Positions 1 to 11,800 of a stretch of 64,000 bases of DNA are shown here, one piece after another. This DNA comes from Neoscytalidium dimidiatum (Eukaryota > Ascomycota > Dothideomycetes > Botryosphaeriales > Botryosphaeriaceae). The notes below the pieces were generated by a model, which did no database searches, was not told the DNA's origin, and saw nothing but the letters and a program-made list of their open reading frames with translations. Where the stretch lies: NCBI GenBank assembly GCA_037367355.1, contig CM074698.1, positions 2,170,001-2,234,000 on the forward strand, written 5' to 3'. The position numbers and the translations under genes are program-made. The stretch's first letter is position 1; every line of letters begins with the position of its first letter.

Positions 1-249
1 GTCGTCGAGGGCTTCGACGAAGCGCGAGCGCCGGGTGCCCTGCGAGATGCGCGAGAAGCGGCTGGCGCGGGAGGTGGTGGAGAGGTTGCGGGCGAGGATG
101 GAGGAGGTTTCGGGGGAGGTGGGCGTGTTGGCGGCCGAAGAGGTGATGGAGGGGGGGACCGCGCTGGCCGGGCTGGCTGCTGTGGCGGCGTGGGCAGATG
201 ACGACGAGGTGTTGGTCGTGTCTATGCGGTCGGGCTGCTTGGGATCCAT
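1..249 (-). CDS. N-terminal 83 codons of an unrecognised protein, cut by the window edge
   Basis: The reverse strand opens with an ATG at 247-249 and stays open for 83 codons to base 1, so only the N-terminus is visible. It begins MDPKQPDRIDTTNTSSSSAH and is rich in Ser, Thr, Ala and Pro up to about residue 55. A basic stretch then contains several R-x-x-S/T motifs (RASRFSRISQGTRRSRF), and the visible part ends VEALDD. Codon use is strongly C-ending at third positions, as in the clear genes of this window. That supports a real coding region over the shorter plus-strand frames covering the same bases. No signal peptide or membrane segment is seen. The N-terminus looks disordered and could be phosphorylated, which is inference. 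I do not recognise the family. An intron could lie beyond the edge. Confidence 0.6.
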   Translation of the reverse strand, partial: MDPKQPDRIDTTNTSSSSAHAATAASPASAVPPSITSSAANTPTSPETSSILARNLSTTSRASRFSRISQGTRRSRFVEALDD

Positions 250-3200
250 GGTGGCGAGATTTCTCTTGTCCCCCTCTTCCTGTAAATTTTTTTTTTTTCT
301 TCAGTGTTCTCTTTTTCTCGAGTCCCGCAGCTGCTCTCCCCTCCGGCAGCACTTTCTCGCGGAAGGGAAGAGAAAGAGGGATTAGAACGAAATGGCCGTT
401 ATCTTTTATTTTACAGGCGGAGAGGATTCGGCGTCGCCGGAGGTGAGTGACACCTGTGCGCAGCTCCACTGCTCCACGTGGGAAGCTCGGCGTTGTCGTG
501 CTGGGTGTGCTAGGGCCCGCTCTCCCAGAGAGGTCTCCGCTCTGAATCGTCGGAGTGGAGGTGGGCGCGGCAAATGTGGTCAATGGGTCCGCAGAGCGTC
601 GGGCGCGTCCATTGGGCGTGGTCGAGCTTTCTTCTTCCCCTTGCGCAACGGTGGGTTGTCGGCGGGCGGCGTCGCGCAGGTGGTGGGCAGATGCAAGTGG
701 CACGGGTGCGACGGGATAGCGGCCGTTATGGAAGCAGGCTTGTGGGCTGGCGGCGAGCGAGGATGGCGATCAAATTGGCGCGGAGGGATGAACAATACGA
801 GGCGATGACGAATGCCGAATTTGGCGGTGATCTTTATCTCAATTGACTCCGCGATGCGCGGTTAGTCTGGCTGCTAAAATCGTAGGCGCGATGGAAGCGC
901 TGGGGTGTCGTTCGTTGGTCCCTGGTGCTCAGCGCAGCTGGTGCGGCGCTGCGGGGAAGAAACATGGCACCGATAGATATTGCGGTGGTGACGGAGGGCC
1001 GGCAGAGCGCGGCGCAGGCGTGCTCTCTCTCGGGGGTCCTTAACGTCTCGTCTTGACTCTGTCGTGGGTTCGGATGGGGGTGCAAGAGTCAGCCACGCGC
1101 GCAGGAGCCACCCCTTTTCCACCGCAGACAGCTGCACCGTTGCACCGTTGCACCGTCCTAGCCCTCCCCCGCCTGCGCCTCAGCGACCGCGTCCGGGCAG
1201 GCCAAAATGAGGTCATGCAACGGTGCATCGTGGAGTGGCAGCGGAGAGGCTGTGGCTGGAGTGCGGAGAGGGGCTGTGGTGAGTCCAGCCCTACCTGCAG
1301 CGTAGGCCCGGCGCTGCGGCTGAAAAAGCAATCGTCGACCACAGTAAAAGCCGCGAAGGATGCAATCTATCCGCCGGCGAATCACAAGCAGTGGCACTTC
1401 CTTGGCTGGTTTCTTTCGCCGAGCCTGCCCCATGTCCAGCCATCATCTCCCAATTTCCTGCCCTGGAGAGCTATAGCCCTGCCAGCCAGCCAGCCTGCTG
1501 CAGGGGTCGCGACCTCGCCCAGCATCTCCCTCCTGCTGTCCCGCGCCGCCACCACCTCTCCCGATTGGCCCGGTGTCGCCTCTCGCCTCTCAACCTCCTC
1601 CTCTGCCTCATGATCCGACACGAAGGGAGTCGTCAACCTCGTCACTAGACCGGGAAATGCAATAGGGGAGCCCGCGAACAGATCGCAGAGTCGTTCGACA
1701 GCCCTCTCAAGCCGTCTGCCGGCTTGGCGTACAAGGTTGATCCAGAGCCCACCGCCAGCCCGAACGAATATCACGCCCCCGGCGATCGCCCTCTGCTTCG
1801 CCAGACCCGGTAGTCGACCCTGTTGATAGCCCGCTGTAAAGGATCACCCGCGCTCTGCCCTCCTCCTCAAGCTTTCTCTACCAATACTCGCACGACTCAA
1901 GCACCCTTTTGCACGGCCCACCCCAGCCTGATCTGCCCGAGCTTCCGCACCGCCGCTCTTGAGCTGCCCATTCGCTTGTCTTTGGGAAACCAGATCCGCT
2001 TCGCTCGACAATAGGAGGTCGCTCTCGACAGTACCGCCGCATCAAATCGATATGCACAAACGTGGTTAAAGCAGTGTTTCCCACAAGACCAATCTTGTTC
2101 ACATCTAGATAACTACTTTAACAATCTACGACGGCCTGGTGCTACAATGCTTCTAAACTGACCCAGATTTAATACTGAACCTGATAATCCTTAAATAATG
2201 CTGTAGTTCTTTGCTGTAACTATTTTCTCCTACCCTATTGTCACTTTGCGGCTTCCAACAGACCCAGCAATCCTCCGCCGCCCCATCTCCTCATTCAACA
2301 AAGTAACCCAAACCAAGGGCACAGTCGGTGTCGATTTGCAGATGATGCAGAACGCCTCCAATGGTATACCGAGGAATAAGCTCAAGAAGGATCCGACCTT
2401 GCGTGCATATGAACCCGTCAGCCAAGACCAGAATGTTCTGCGCCCAGATGACCGGCCCTGGGGATTTCCAAGGCCGCCGTCTTCTTCAAAGCTCCTCTGC
2501 TCAGAATTGTGCGCAATCTGGAGCACTGCTTCGAGCCGAAGAGAAGGGCTTGTCGAGCAGCATGACCTATGTGAAGAGGTCGAAATCGCTCAAGCGCTAC
2601 TTAAGGCGCTACTGTATTTCCTCGCAGGCCCCTCACTCTCAGCAGAAACCAGTGCCGTGAAGTGTAGTGTATCACGCAGTAAGTCTAGTAAGCACCGGCG
2701 TGTTGCGGCAACGATGGGCTTCGCTCTGAGTGCATTGTACGAATGACCACCAACTACATCCTAATGTGAAATTCTCTCAAATGTTTATAATGGAAATTGT
2801 GTCGGACGCATAATTGGGACCACAATGTAAAAAAAACCAATTGAAACCAACGCACGACCGGGCGCCATAATAGTCGATTGCATCGTCTCTTCACTCAGTA
2901 GTTTTCATTGCATACGCCACGTTCCAGTGGGCTATAGAGCATGATTCTCGGTGGACTGGGTCAGAAAGCGCGGATCGAAGTGCTTTGAAAGGTATGGAGT
3001 CACGAACTCAGCATCACATGGCCATTGCCTTTCTCAGCATAGCTAGCACGAGCCCGTTCATGGCGACATTTGAGGTGGTGGAATCACGTGGAGTAACAGC
3101 ACTGGCTTCGGTCACTACATGACGCAGCACGGCGCGCACTCGGAAAACATCTCTCGCCAGATTTTGAGCAGTTGCGGGGACTGTGCGGACGCGAGTGTTC

Positions 3201-3276
3201 CTCTGGAGAGGCGAGTAAAAGTTTCGGGCAGCCTTTCTGGAACAAACAGGGCGCTGAACAACACGCAACGGCACTC

Positions 3277-3313
<37 letters not shown>
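3277..3313. repeat. T11-A26 homopolymer junction
   Basis: Eleven T (3277-3287) run directly into 26 A (3288-3313). It is the longest homopolymer seen in the window and is flanked by ordinary sequence. It could be the retained tail of a retroposed sequence or a simple slippage tract; no target-site duplication was found by eye. Confidence 0.85.
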
Positions 3314-3852
3314 CGGAAAAAGCCCCAGCACCCTCCGATTTATACACGCAATTACAACCGACTGATGACCTGAAGACCTGAAGATAGACATTCCAATGCA
3401 TCACAGTACGTTTCGCTGCTCGATCCAGAACGATCAAGTAATCGCATATTCCCTTCCTTTCCCGAATCTATCTAGTAACCAACCCAGGGTATCAAATCCA
3501 CCATCCGATGAAGAACAAAGCAGTAATCTCAAAGAGCAATACAATCGGCAACCAAGCAACCAGAATTTCGAATCCCTCGATCATGCCCAGTTCCCTCATG
3601 TAGCCTCCGGACCGCCAAAGCCACCCCGAAACCCCGGAATATTTCTCCAGACTCTCAACCGCAGCGAGGTGATTGACATCCATGCCAGATAAGACCGGCA
3701 ACAAGCGTCCAGAAGACCTCTTCTCAAGGGCAATCGATGTGCAGTCGTGGGGGGTGAAAAAAAAAAAAAAAAGCAAAGCAGCTGCGCCACGGCTGATGGT
3801 AGAAAGACGCCACTCCTCCAGCAGCAGCGAGCAAGCGCAAAAATGTCCGCAC

Positions 3853-3943
3853 GGGCATGTGAAGCGGTCGTTCGGATATAAATGATGCCAGTCATTCAGA
3901 TGTACGCATGGCATTCACGTCCGGACGACTGCTTCCACTGCCC
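3853..3943. repeat. Foldback (MITE-like) repeat, copy A
   Basis: About 91 bases form an imperfect inverted repeat. The right arm has the core GTCCGGACGACTGCTTCCAC and ends in CTGCCC. The left arm begins GGGCATGTGAAGC and continues as a diverged reverse complement of the right arm, roughly 25 of 32 positions matching. The same core recurs at 18351-18920, so this is a dispersed family. No coding capacity is seen. Confidence 0.75.
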
Positions 3944-4344
3944 GCGGGAGAGTCACAGCTGTTGGGCAGTCTTTGCAGCGCTTTCAGCACAGTCGCTCGG
4001 CCGTAAGCTGGGAGGCGAATCAGCCTTCCCACCGTGGACTGACTGTACCGCCAAAGCGAGGCGGAGAGCATTGCTTTGCGCTCACACCCGGGAACGAGAC
4101 CGATTGAGCCCTCCCTTGGCAAACAGCATAGCCAAGTCTCCGCCTGGAAGCGCCCATGCGAAAGTACACTTCCCATCCAGCAAATCGATTGCATCCCCAT
4201 TTCAGAACGCCGCATTCCGGATCCGGGGCCACAAATCGTGTGAACGCCAAACGGACTCCCGAAGTCTCCAGATGATTTCGCTGAAGACTGTCCACGCAGG
4301 ATGGCACGCGCAAGACAAACGCGGAGAAAAATCCCCGCACACAC

Positions 4345-6260
4345 TCACAGCCGAACCCTCCGGCTGTGGTACCCCTTCTCCCTCCTCCACTGGGCAGCCG
4401 GGAGCCAGCACGCCCACGCGATGAGCGCCACGGTCATGAGGGCCAGGATGGCGAGCAGCATCTGCAGCGCGACGACGTCGCGGTCCTGGATGGGGGTGAA
4501 AGCACCGTCGACCTGGTTTCAAGCACAGTCAGCAGAGCCGCCCTCTCGAAGGCAACCGACCTCCCCCTCCCACATCTCCTTCGAAGAGGGACGAAGAAGG
4601 GAAGAGGGGGGGGGGAAAAAAAAAACTCAACTCACCAAACTCCCCCTCTCCAAATCCAAAACCCCACTAACGCCCAACACCTCCCCCTCCGCACCCAGCG
4701 CCTGCACCCTCACGAACTTCCACCCGCCGTTCGCCCAAAACCCGCTCTCGAACCCCTCCTTCCCCACCGTCTCGACCTCCGTCCATCCCTCCTCGCCCTC
4801 GACGTCCACGTCCACGTCCACGCCCACGCCCTCCGCCCCTTGCAACCGCCACCCCCTCACCCCCGTCGCCCCGTTCCAACTGACGTACACCCTCCCCCCC
4901 CTCCTCGCGACGTCCGGCCTGGTCTTCGGCCGGCCCACCCACGCCCCCTTGAACGCGCGGTACGACTTGACCCAGCCCCAGCCGAAGAAGGCGCCGGCGC
5001 CGAAGTGCGCGTCGCACAGGACCTCGCCGCCGGGGCTGAACTCGGTGAACGCGGCGCTGTGGCCCCAGCCGACGAAGAAGTTGCCGCTGGGCGAGAGGCG
5101 CTGCACGGAGCCCTGCGAGTGGGCGAGGATGCGGGCCGGGGAGACGAGCGGCCGGGTCGCGAGCGCGGCGGTCATGTTGGCCGTGTCGAGGGCGATGACG
5201 AGGCCGCGGGAGGTTGGGGCGGTAGCGAGGTGGGCGTTGTTGTCATAGGCGCCGTTGTCGAAGACGGTGAGGAGGGTGGTGGTGGTGGTGGTGGTGGTGG
5301 TGTCGGGGTCGTTGGGAGAGGCGGACGGGTGCCAGCGCGCGTGGTGTTGCCATTTGAAATTGGAGGCCGCGCCGTCGGACAGGTCGGTGAAGGAGCTGTT
5401 GGGGCCGCCGAGCTGCCAGAGGACGATGCCGGTGGGGGAGATGCTGGTGATGGTGTGCGTATAGCGGGAGGAGACGTAGTAGTTGCCGGCGGTGTCCTTG
5501 TCGACGCTGTTGATGTGGAAGTAGTCCCAGGCGTCGGATTGTGAGCGGCCGTGCTTCTTGAGCTCGTTGAGGGAATCGGAGACGGCGTAATGGCTGGACG
5601 CGCGCCACTCGAAGATGAGGGCGCCTGTTTCGATGTCGACTTCCTGGAAGAGCCCGTCGTAGATCCAGCCATCGGAGGGCCCGCCGACGGAAGTGAGGTC
5701 GGCGGGGATGATTTCGTAGATGGTCATAAGGGCTGTGCCGTTCGGGGTGATTTGGAATTCATGAAGATCGCCTTCAAGGCCGTTGGCTGGGTTGACAATG
5801 TATTTGACCTCATAAGAAGAATCGAGCTTGGGGGAGTTAGATACGTGGGCTTAGGAGCATTTTGAGGGCCGCTCACCATATAGTAGGATCCGCGACCATG
5901 AGTACCGTCGTCAGTTCCGGCCCAGAATGTCAAATATGTCTCTCCCTTGTACGTTTGAGGTCTGAAATCCATAGCCTCGCCAAACTTCTCTTCCATATAT
6001 ACAAGATTGCCCTCCGCATCCAGGATCATTGGGCCGGGCGTGGAGACGGACCTCCCACGCGGCTCGAGAAAAACATAGCCCTGATCGCATTGGGTGCTCT
6101 CCTCCAGGATATTCACGCGGGGCGACGCAAGACCGAACGAGACGTACTCGCGCCAAGGGTACGCGCCGTACAAGCCTTGGTCGTACCAGAGCGGGTTCGA
6201 CTGGCGCGAGGGTGCGGCGGCGGCCAAAAACGGCAGAAAGGCGAGGAATTGAGGCCTCAT
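4345..6260 (-). CDS. Arylsulfotransferase (ASST) family protein, secreted and membrane-anchored
   Basis: Three exons (6260-5877, 5826-4636, 4512-4345) encode 580 residues, and all junctions are phase 0. The protein starts with a signal peptide (MRPQFLAFLPFLAAAAPS). It carries the fungal ASST-type beta-propeller body, seen in segments such as GYVFLEPRG, SDAWDYFHINSVDKD, GIVLWQLGG and ILAHSQGSVQRLSPSGNFFVGWG. The short last exon adds a hydrophobic helix (MLLAILALMTVALIAWAC) followed by a basic tail, so the protein is probably a type I membrane or secretory-pathway protein facing the lumen or outside. A run of nine Thr (ACC/GGT microsatellite near 5277-5300) sits inside the domain. Bacterial ASST enzymes move sulfate between phenols; the substrate of fungal members is not established. 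Stopping at the in-frame TGA after 4636 would lose the anchor, so the third exon matters. Family membership is fairly secure; activity is inferred. Confidence 0.85.
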
Positions 6261-8148
6261 GTCGAGGCAGGAGTGGCACGATGGACAGCGTCTCGAGGCA
6301 GCATCTCAGATAACAAGGCTCAAGGACGGGCTGGGTGGAAGTGGTTTTGTATGCTGGACCAGAAGCTCACTGCGCTCGCATGGGGAAGCTACGCGCGTGC
6401 TGGATATCGATAGCGCAGGATGGGCCAACTGGTGACGACGCCGATGTGGGCCAAGGGGGGCGGCATCGACCCCCCGGCCGATCGGTCCTTTGTCCATCGT
6501 TTTGTGCCGACTTGCTCGCCTGTCTTCTCATTGCTCGTCGCGGTCGTGGGGCACGACTGAGCAGCGCTGGGACAGTCGGAAAGTTCCCATGCCGACAAGC
6601 CATGCGGCACGGTAGGGCCAACTCTCACCCGGCTTCCTGGTTCGGGAAGGCTTTGCGGAGACTCTGACGAGCGGTGATATCAGGACAGGTCTTGTCCGCA
6701 AATGAGGAAGCGCTGAACAATGCAGGATGCTGTGACGGGCGACGGGCGTCGGGGACACGGTGCGGGTTCAAGTTTTGGGGACATCTTCGGGGACGAGCTG
6801 CGGGCCTGATCGAACATGTCTTTCCTTAACGCCGATTGACAGGAGTGCGAGTGTCGCGGGGCCCGCTCATCTTGAGTGAGGCCCGTCTTGGCATGCGGTG
6901 ATAGGTTGGGGCTCACACCGGGCCACGGTTCAGGCGTGGAAACATTCCCGGGCGCAGGACGCGGCAGAGAGCCGAGCGGTGGCGCAGACGGCGGGTGTGT
7001 TGCGGGAGAGCGTCATGCTCGGTGCGGCACAGGGCGCAGGACTCGTTATCTCTCTGGCGTTGGCGTATTGGAGAGTTGGAGGTGTGATGAGGTTCGCGGG
7101 AGGTTGCGCGGCCGGGGCAACGTCAGCACCCTGGCACCATCCATCTCATTTTTCACCCCGTCCTTTCTGGGAAAGTGCACACGCGGTGCTTCTACAATAC
7201 AACACCCTTCTCCCTAGACTGCTGTTCGGGCGGCAGACTCTCTCCTCGCCCTCAGGAGATTCTCCTGGAATCCCACCGGCGTCAATGCAGCCGGTCAGGT
7301 CTCCAACCGCCCTCTGATGCATGGCGTGGGTCTCTCCTGCAACGATGCCCGGCCGATCAATGCGATCGTTGAAATCTTGGAAGTTCTCGTAAGATGCAGC
7401 TGTAAGCTGAGAAAGACAGGCCACGGAGACCTCCATGCCACTTAATCCTATTGCCAATGGTTGGGTGGTCTGCCTCCCTGCCTCCTTTTGGTCACAGTCC
7501 GCTCGCTTTTGGTCTTGCAGCCCTGCTGTTCACCACAAGTGACTTTTTACAGACCGCTTGCTGCTTTCCGTTCGCATTGCATGCAGGGTGGTTGGACTGA
7601 AGTCTGGAAACCGGTCCACCGACCCCTCGCGCAAGCTCCCACTTTATTCTTCCTTCAACGGGGCTCAGAAGCGACGATGGAACATGCACAGACCGATCGG
7701 TGACGATCGCAACGTGACGAGCTCCATGCTAGATTTCCGAGTCGTCACTCTCTTTATCCTTTGACTGTCGCATCGGGCATCAGCTCTGCAACTCTGTCGC
7801 AACGAAAGACACTTGGATATCCGTGTACCTGGATCTAGTGCCCTCCATGTCCCAAACGTCGCAAGGTTCCCTTTCGACCTGCATGAGCCCTGCCCATGCC
7901 GTTCGAGACAAACAAGCTTCCAAGTCGGTCCTAAACAATGATCCGACGGCTCTCGCAGGCCAGCTCGTTACTTAGAGAAATCGATGCACCTACGAGCCCA
8001 ATGTTAATTAACGTGATCCTGCGAGACTGCGTCGACAAGTCCCATGCGCCCGGGGTTGCTTCCACGCTGCATGATTCCCCACTTGTAGGGATTGCAAAGC
8101 TCATTGCTGTGCACATAATAGATTCAAGCAACTCGACTTTCTATAACG
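6261..8148. other. 1.9-kb spacer upstream of the ASST-like gene
   Basis: This should hold the ASST-like promoter at its left end. Only short overlapping frames without motif support are present. I see no further gene. Confidence 0.6.
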
Positions 8149-8253
8149 GCAGCTTTAGCTCACTTGGGAGAGCGCCAGACTGAAGTTCACTTCAGCCTAA
8201 TCAGCCATCTGTGCGGTATCTGGAGGTACTGTGTTCGATCCACAGAAGCTGCA
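8149..8253 (+). tRNA. tRNA-Phe(GAA) with intron
   Basis: A full cloverleaf can be drawn. The 7-bp acceptor stem pairs GCAGCTT (8149-8155) with AAGCTGC (8246-8252), and base 8253 (A) is the discriminator. The D arm is GCTC...GAGC. The anticodon stem is CCAGA/TCTGG with the anticodon GAA at 8182-8184, and the T arm is CTGTG-TTCGATC-CACAG. A 32-nt intron (8186-8217) sits one base 3' of the anticodon, the usual position, and contains TTCA that can pair with the anticodon region. The mature tRNA would be 73 nt. The body closely resembles other eukaryotic tRNA-Phe genes. Confidence 0.96.
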
Positions 8254-8885
8254 AGGAAATAACAGATCCTTACCAGTCTCAGGCTGGTCAGCCTCGATTT
8301 TTTGCCCTTTTTGCTTCTGGTGGCCCTCAACTTTGTTGAGGATTGGAGCAGGAAGGTTGGTCCTTTCTACTTGACTGGTTGTCGACAAAGCACTGGCCGG
8401 TGGTCACTTGATGATGGTGATGGTTTCCAACGCACCCCAGAGAGCTAGTTCGGCCAGGCTAGGCTCCGGTGCACTCATGAAGCTTAGAAGTTTATTATTG
8501 AACGGCACCCCTAGCTTTGATGGTACTACTCAGCATTGATCATTTCGAGTTCGTGTAATGGCATGTCCATGAAATTGTTAACACACTTATGCTAATTATC
8601 CATAGACTACAATGTCTCTGCAAAACTTCCATCTTCTGTAGTCGCTATCATGCGTGCCCGAAACCATTCAGAATACATATCCACTCTTTTCCCCAGAAAA
8701 TACCATGCCATGAAAGTATCTTTACTCGAGCTACGCGTCTCCGAAAACCATAACCACCCATTCCCATAAAGCTTTTCCAGCCCGTCCCCCTGTTAAGGAA
8801 GCCACATCTAGGCCATACATTTGACTGAATTCTGCACCGCGCAAAATTACGTTCCCTCATGCCTGTTCATGCATCGTTCCCCTCC
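8254..8885. other. Spacer between tRNA-Phe and the RFC1 3' end
   Basis: Not coding by any sign I can see. It should include the tRNA terminator and the RFC1 3' untranslated region, which lies on the other strand. Confidence 0.6.
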
Positions 8886-11800
8886 TCACTTCTTCGCCCT
8901 TCCCTTACCCTTGCCCTTCTTCGGCTTCTCTTCTTCCTCATCCTCATCACCGTCAGCAGCAGCCTTCGCCTTAGTCTTTTTCTTCGGCGCAGGCTTCTTC
9001 TTCGGCTGCTTGATGTACTTGTCCTTAGTGATATCGCCCTCCTCATCCTCGTTCTTCTTCGCGTCCGGATCCTCCAGGACCTCGCCCTCATCCGACTCCT
9101 CGATGGCTTCCTCGAGGTCCGGCTTCTCCTTGGCGACTTTGGTGGGTCCGACGACAGCCGAAGCTTTCATGAAGGGGATGGGATGGGATTGCAGGTTGTA
9201 TCTGATAGAAAGAGTTCAGGATTAGTATCGCTTTCGGCAAACCGAGATCAGAACGAACTTACAGCCTGGTGAAGGTTGCCTTCGCCTGCGACTCGATCTT
9301 GAGCTTTTCCATATCCATAGGGCCAACACCCAGTTCAACAATGGCGTCGAAATCCTCCTTCGTGAGGAAGTAGCTGTCCATGAGTTCGATGATTTCAGGG
9401 ACAGCCTCCTTGCCCTCCTGCTCCAGCTTCTTAACTAACTCCTGCCAAAGGACCGGAACATACTGTTGGCGAATCTCGTGACGGTCGCCAGAGGTACGCA
9501 GACGCATGTGGCCCTGAATCTCCTTGACCATGCGCGTGAGTTTGCCTTGCGAGCTGTTCTTACCCAGCCACTGCGGGAATCCGGTCTTGTAACCGGCCAT
9601 GCTACCAGCAACAAAACTGGCGGGCCTAACGAAACTGAATATTGCGTGAGTCGGCATCAGGCTCCATTGTTGTTGTGAGCCATGGATCATCCTGTCCACC
9701 AGGTCACCATCCGAAATGCTCTCCGCTGCGTTGTCGACAAGTTCCAACAACTTCAAATTCCGATCCTTGCCTTGGTAGTTGGACGCTCGCATCGGGTTGG
9801 TACTGAGATAGTTCTCCTGGAGCATCAGATAGCTCAACTCGTGGTCGTTGAAATAGAGTTCTGTCTTGTCGTTGAGCGTGTGCTTGCTGCTTTCCGAGAA
9901 CATGTGGCCCTGGAGGATCTTGCCGACAATGTCCCAAGGTTTCAAGATAATGTGCTTCTCCCAAGCTTTCGACATTTGCTTGCCCTTATCAAAGTCCATG
10001 GCCTCTTCGTCCAGCTTCGCCGTAGAGATCATGTTAACAACTTGTCGTATATCTGCATTGGTTCCCTCGATCAGAGCATCAACTACATTCCTAGGCATCT
10101 TGAGGCCTTCGCGGTAAGCAATGGTCATGATTCTTGACCTGATTTGATCCGTCGTGGGTCGCCTGAAAGGTATGTCATATACAACGTAATCGAACGGTTT
10201 CATCTTGGGCAGCCGGCGATCGTTGCAAATAAGAATCATAGGAATCTGGGTCTTCTTGCAGACAGCTGCAAGTGCTCCGACTCCACCCCGATCTCCGGCG
10301 GACATTCCGTCGACCTCGTCCATGATGAGCACTAGCTTCTTCCTTGACTCCTCAACCTTCTTGCCGTCGCCAGCGAAGTAACCGAGAAGCGATGTCGTTT
10401 CCAGAACACCTTGCAAGCCGTCCTGGACGAGTTTCTTACTGCGCGTATCACTGGCGTTACTTTCGACAACATCATAGCCTTCAAGCTTGGCAACGAGATG
10501 TGCTGCGGTAGTCTTGCCGATTCCTGGAGGACCGTGAATCATGACAGCTCGGAAAACCCCACTTCCATCGGGGCCGCCGAGCTTGAAGCCCTTCCTCTGA
10601 CTCTTGGGAAAGTTACGCAACCAACCCTGGAGCTTCTCTACCTGACCCTTATTGCCACATATCTGGGCAAGCTGAGTAGGTGCGTATTTGACCGTCCATA
10701 GTCTGCTGTCATGACTGCTAGCCGTCTGAGGAGTGGAGCCTTGTGCTTGTGAACTTGACGCACTTGCTGGGGCTGCATTTCCGCCACCTGCGCCGCCAGC
10801 TCCACCAGCTCGACGCTCTTCCTTCTCCATATCTTCGGCCATCTCTTTGATTTTCTTTGCTTCAGCTGCTTGCTTCTCCTCAAATGCCTGCGCAGCTTTG
10901 CTATCACCGCCATTGGCGGGCAGCTTTTTGATGAGTGCAAAAAGACCCTCTTCGTTGATAGTTCTGAGGTTGAACTGCTTGATTTTTTGCAGCTTACTCG
11001 GGCCCGCATCACTTCCAAGAACGACGTAGCTAGTCTTACTGCTAGGTGTACCTGTGACCTTGCCGCCATAACGTTTGACTAACTGTTGACCAGCTTCACG
11101 ATCAAGGTACTGTAGCAAGCCAGTAAAGACAAATGTCAGACCTGCGAGGCAGTTCGGTTGGCCTTCAGGGATCTCGACCATACCGGCTTGAGGGGCGGGT
11201 CCGGAATTCGCGTGATGTGCCTTGAAGTCGAACTTCTTAGCTTCTCCATCCTTGGCAGGGGGCGAAGGTGGCCGTATAGTCGGAATGCTGTCCAAGATCT
11301 CTTTCATTGCGGTGCTTTCAGGTTCGTCCTTCTTCGCTCGCTTCTTTGCCGGTGAGGCCTTGGTTGAAGCTGGACGACCACGAGCCTTCTTGGGCGGTTC
11401 TGCGTCGAGCTCGTCGTCCGATTCGGCTGATTTACGTTTCCTTCCCGCCTTCGCAGCAGGCTTCCCCTTTTTCGACGCTTTACTGCTGACAATCTCTTCA
11501 TCGTCATTCGGAACCACAAAGTCGGCCTCCGGATCTGCATCCTTCATATCCACGTCCTCCTCTGGCTCAAAGTCGTCGTCCTTTTTGAGCCTTTTCCGGC
11601 CTTTAGCGTTAACTTGTCTCTGTGGCAAAGCAACCCGCTCATCTTCAGAGCCTTCGTCATAGTCATCGGCTTGCTTCCCCTTCTTCTTGAAAGCAGCCGT
11701 GAATATGTCATCACCATCCTCATCATCGTCCAGGAAATCATTGTCCTCATCCTTCATTTCAACGTATGTGGCGGGCTTCGTCTTTCGCGCGGATGTGCGC

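Larger units (their letters stand above)
250..4344. other. 4.1-kb gene-poor spacer
   Basis: No reading frame here has family resemblance. Short frames exist on both strands (for example 2246-2746, plus), but they lack recognisable motifs and consistent codon bias. The stretch contains a T11/A26 homopolymer junction (3277-3313), a second A tract near 3758-3773 and one foldback repeat copy (3853-3943). The bases nearest 250 should hold the leader and promoter of the left-edge gene, and those near 4344 the 3' end of the arylsulfotransferase-like gene. Confidence 0.6.

Noticed and set aside
2246..2746. 166-codon plus-strand frame
   Set aside because: Starts in no clear context, lacks motifs, and lies in AT-rich sequence.
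4366..5544. 392-codon plus-strand frame over the ASST-like gene
   Set aside because: Antisense by-product rich in Gly, Val and Pro; the minus strand has signal peptide, domain and anchor.
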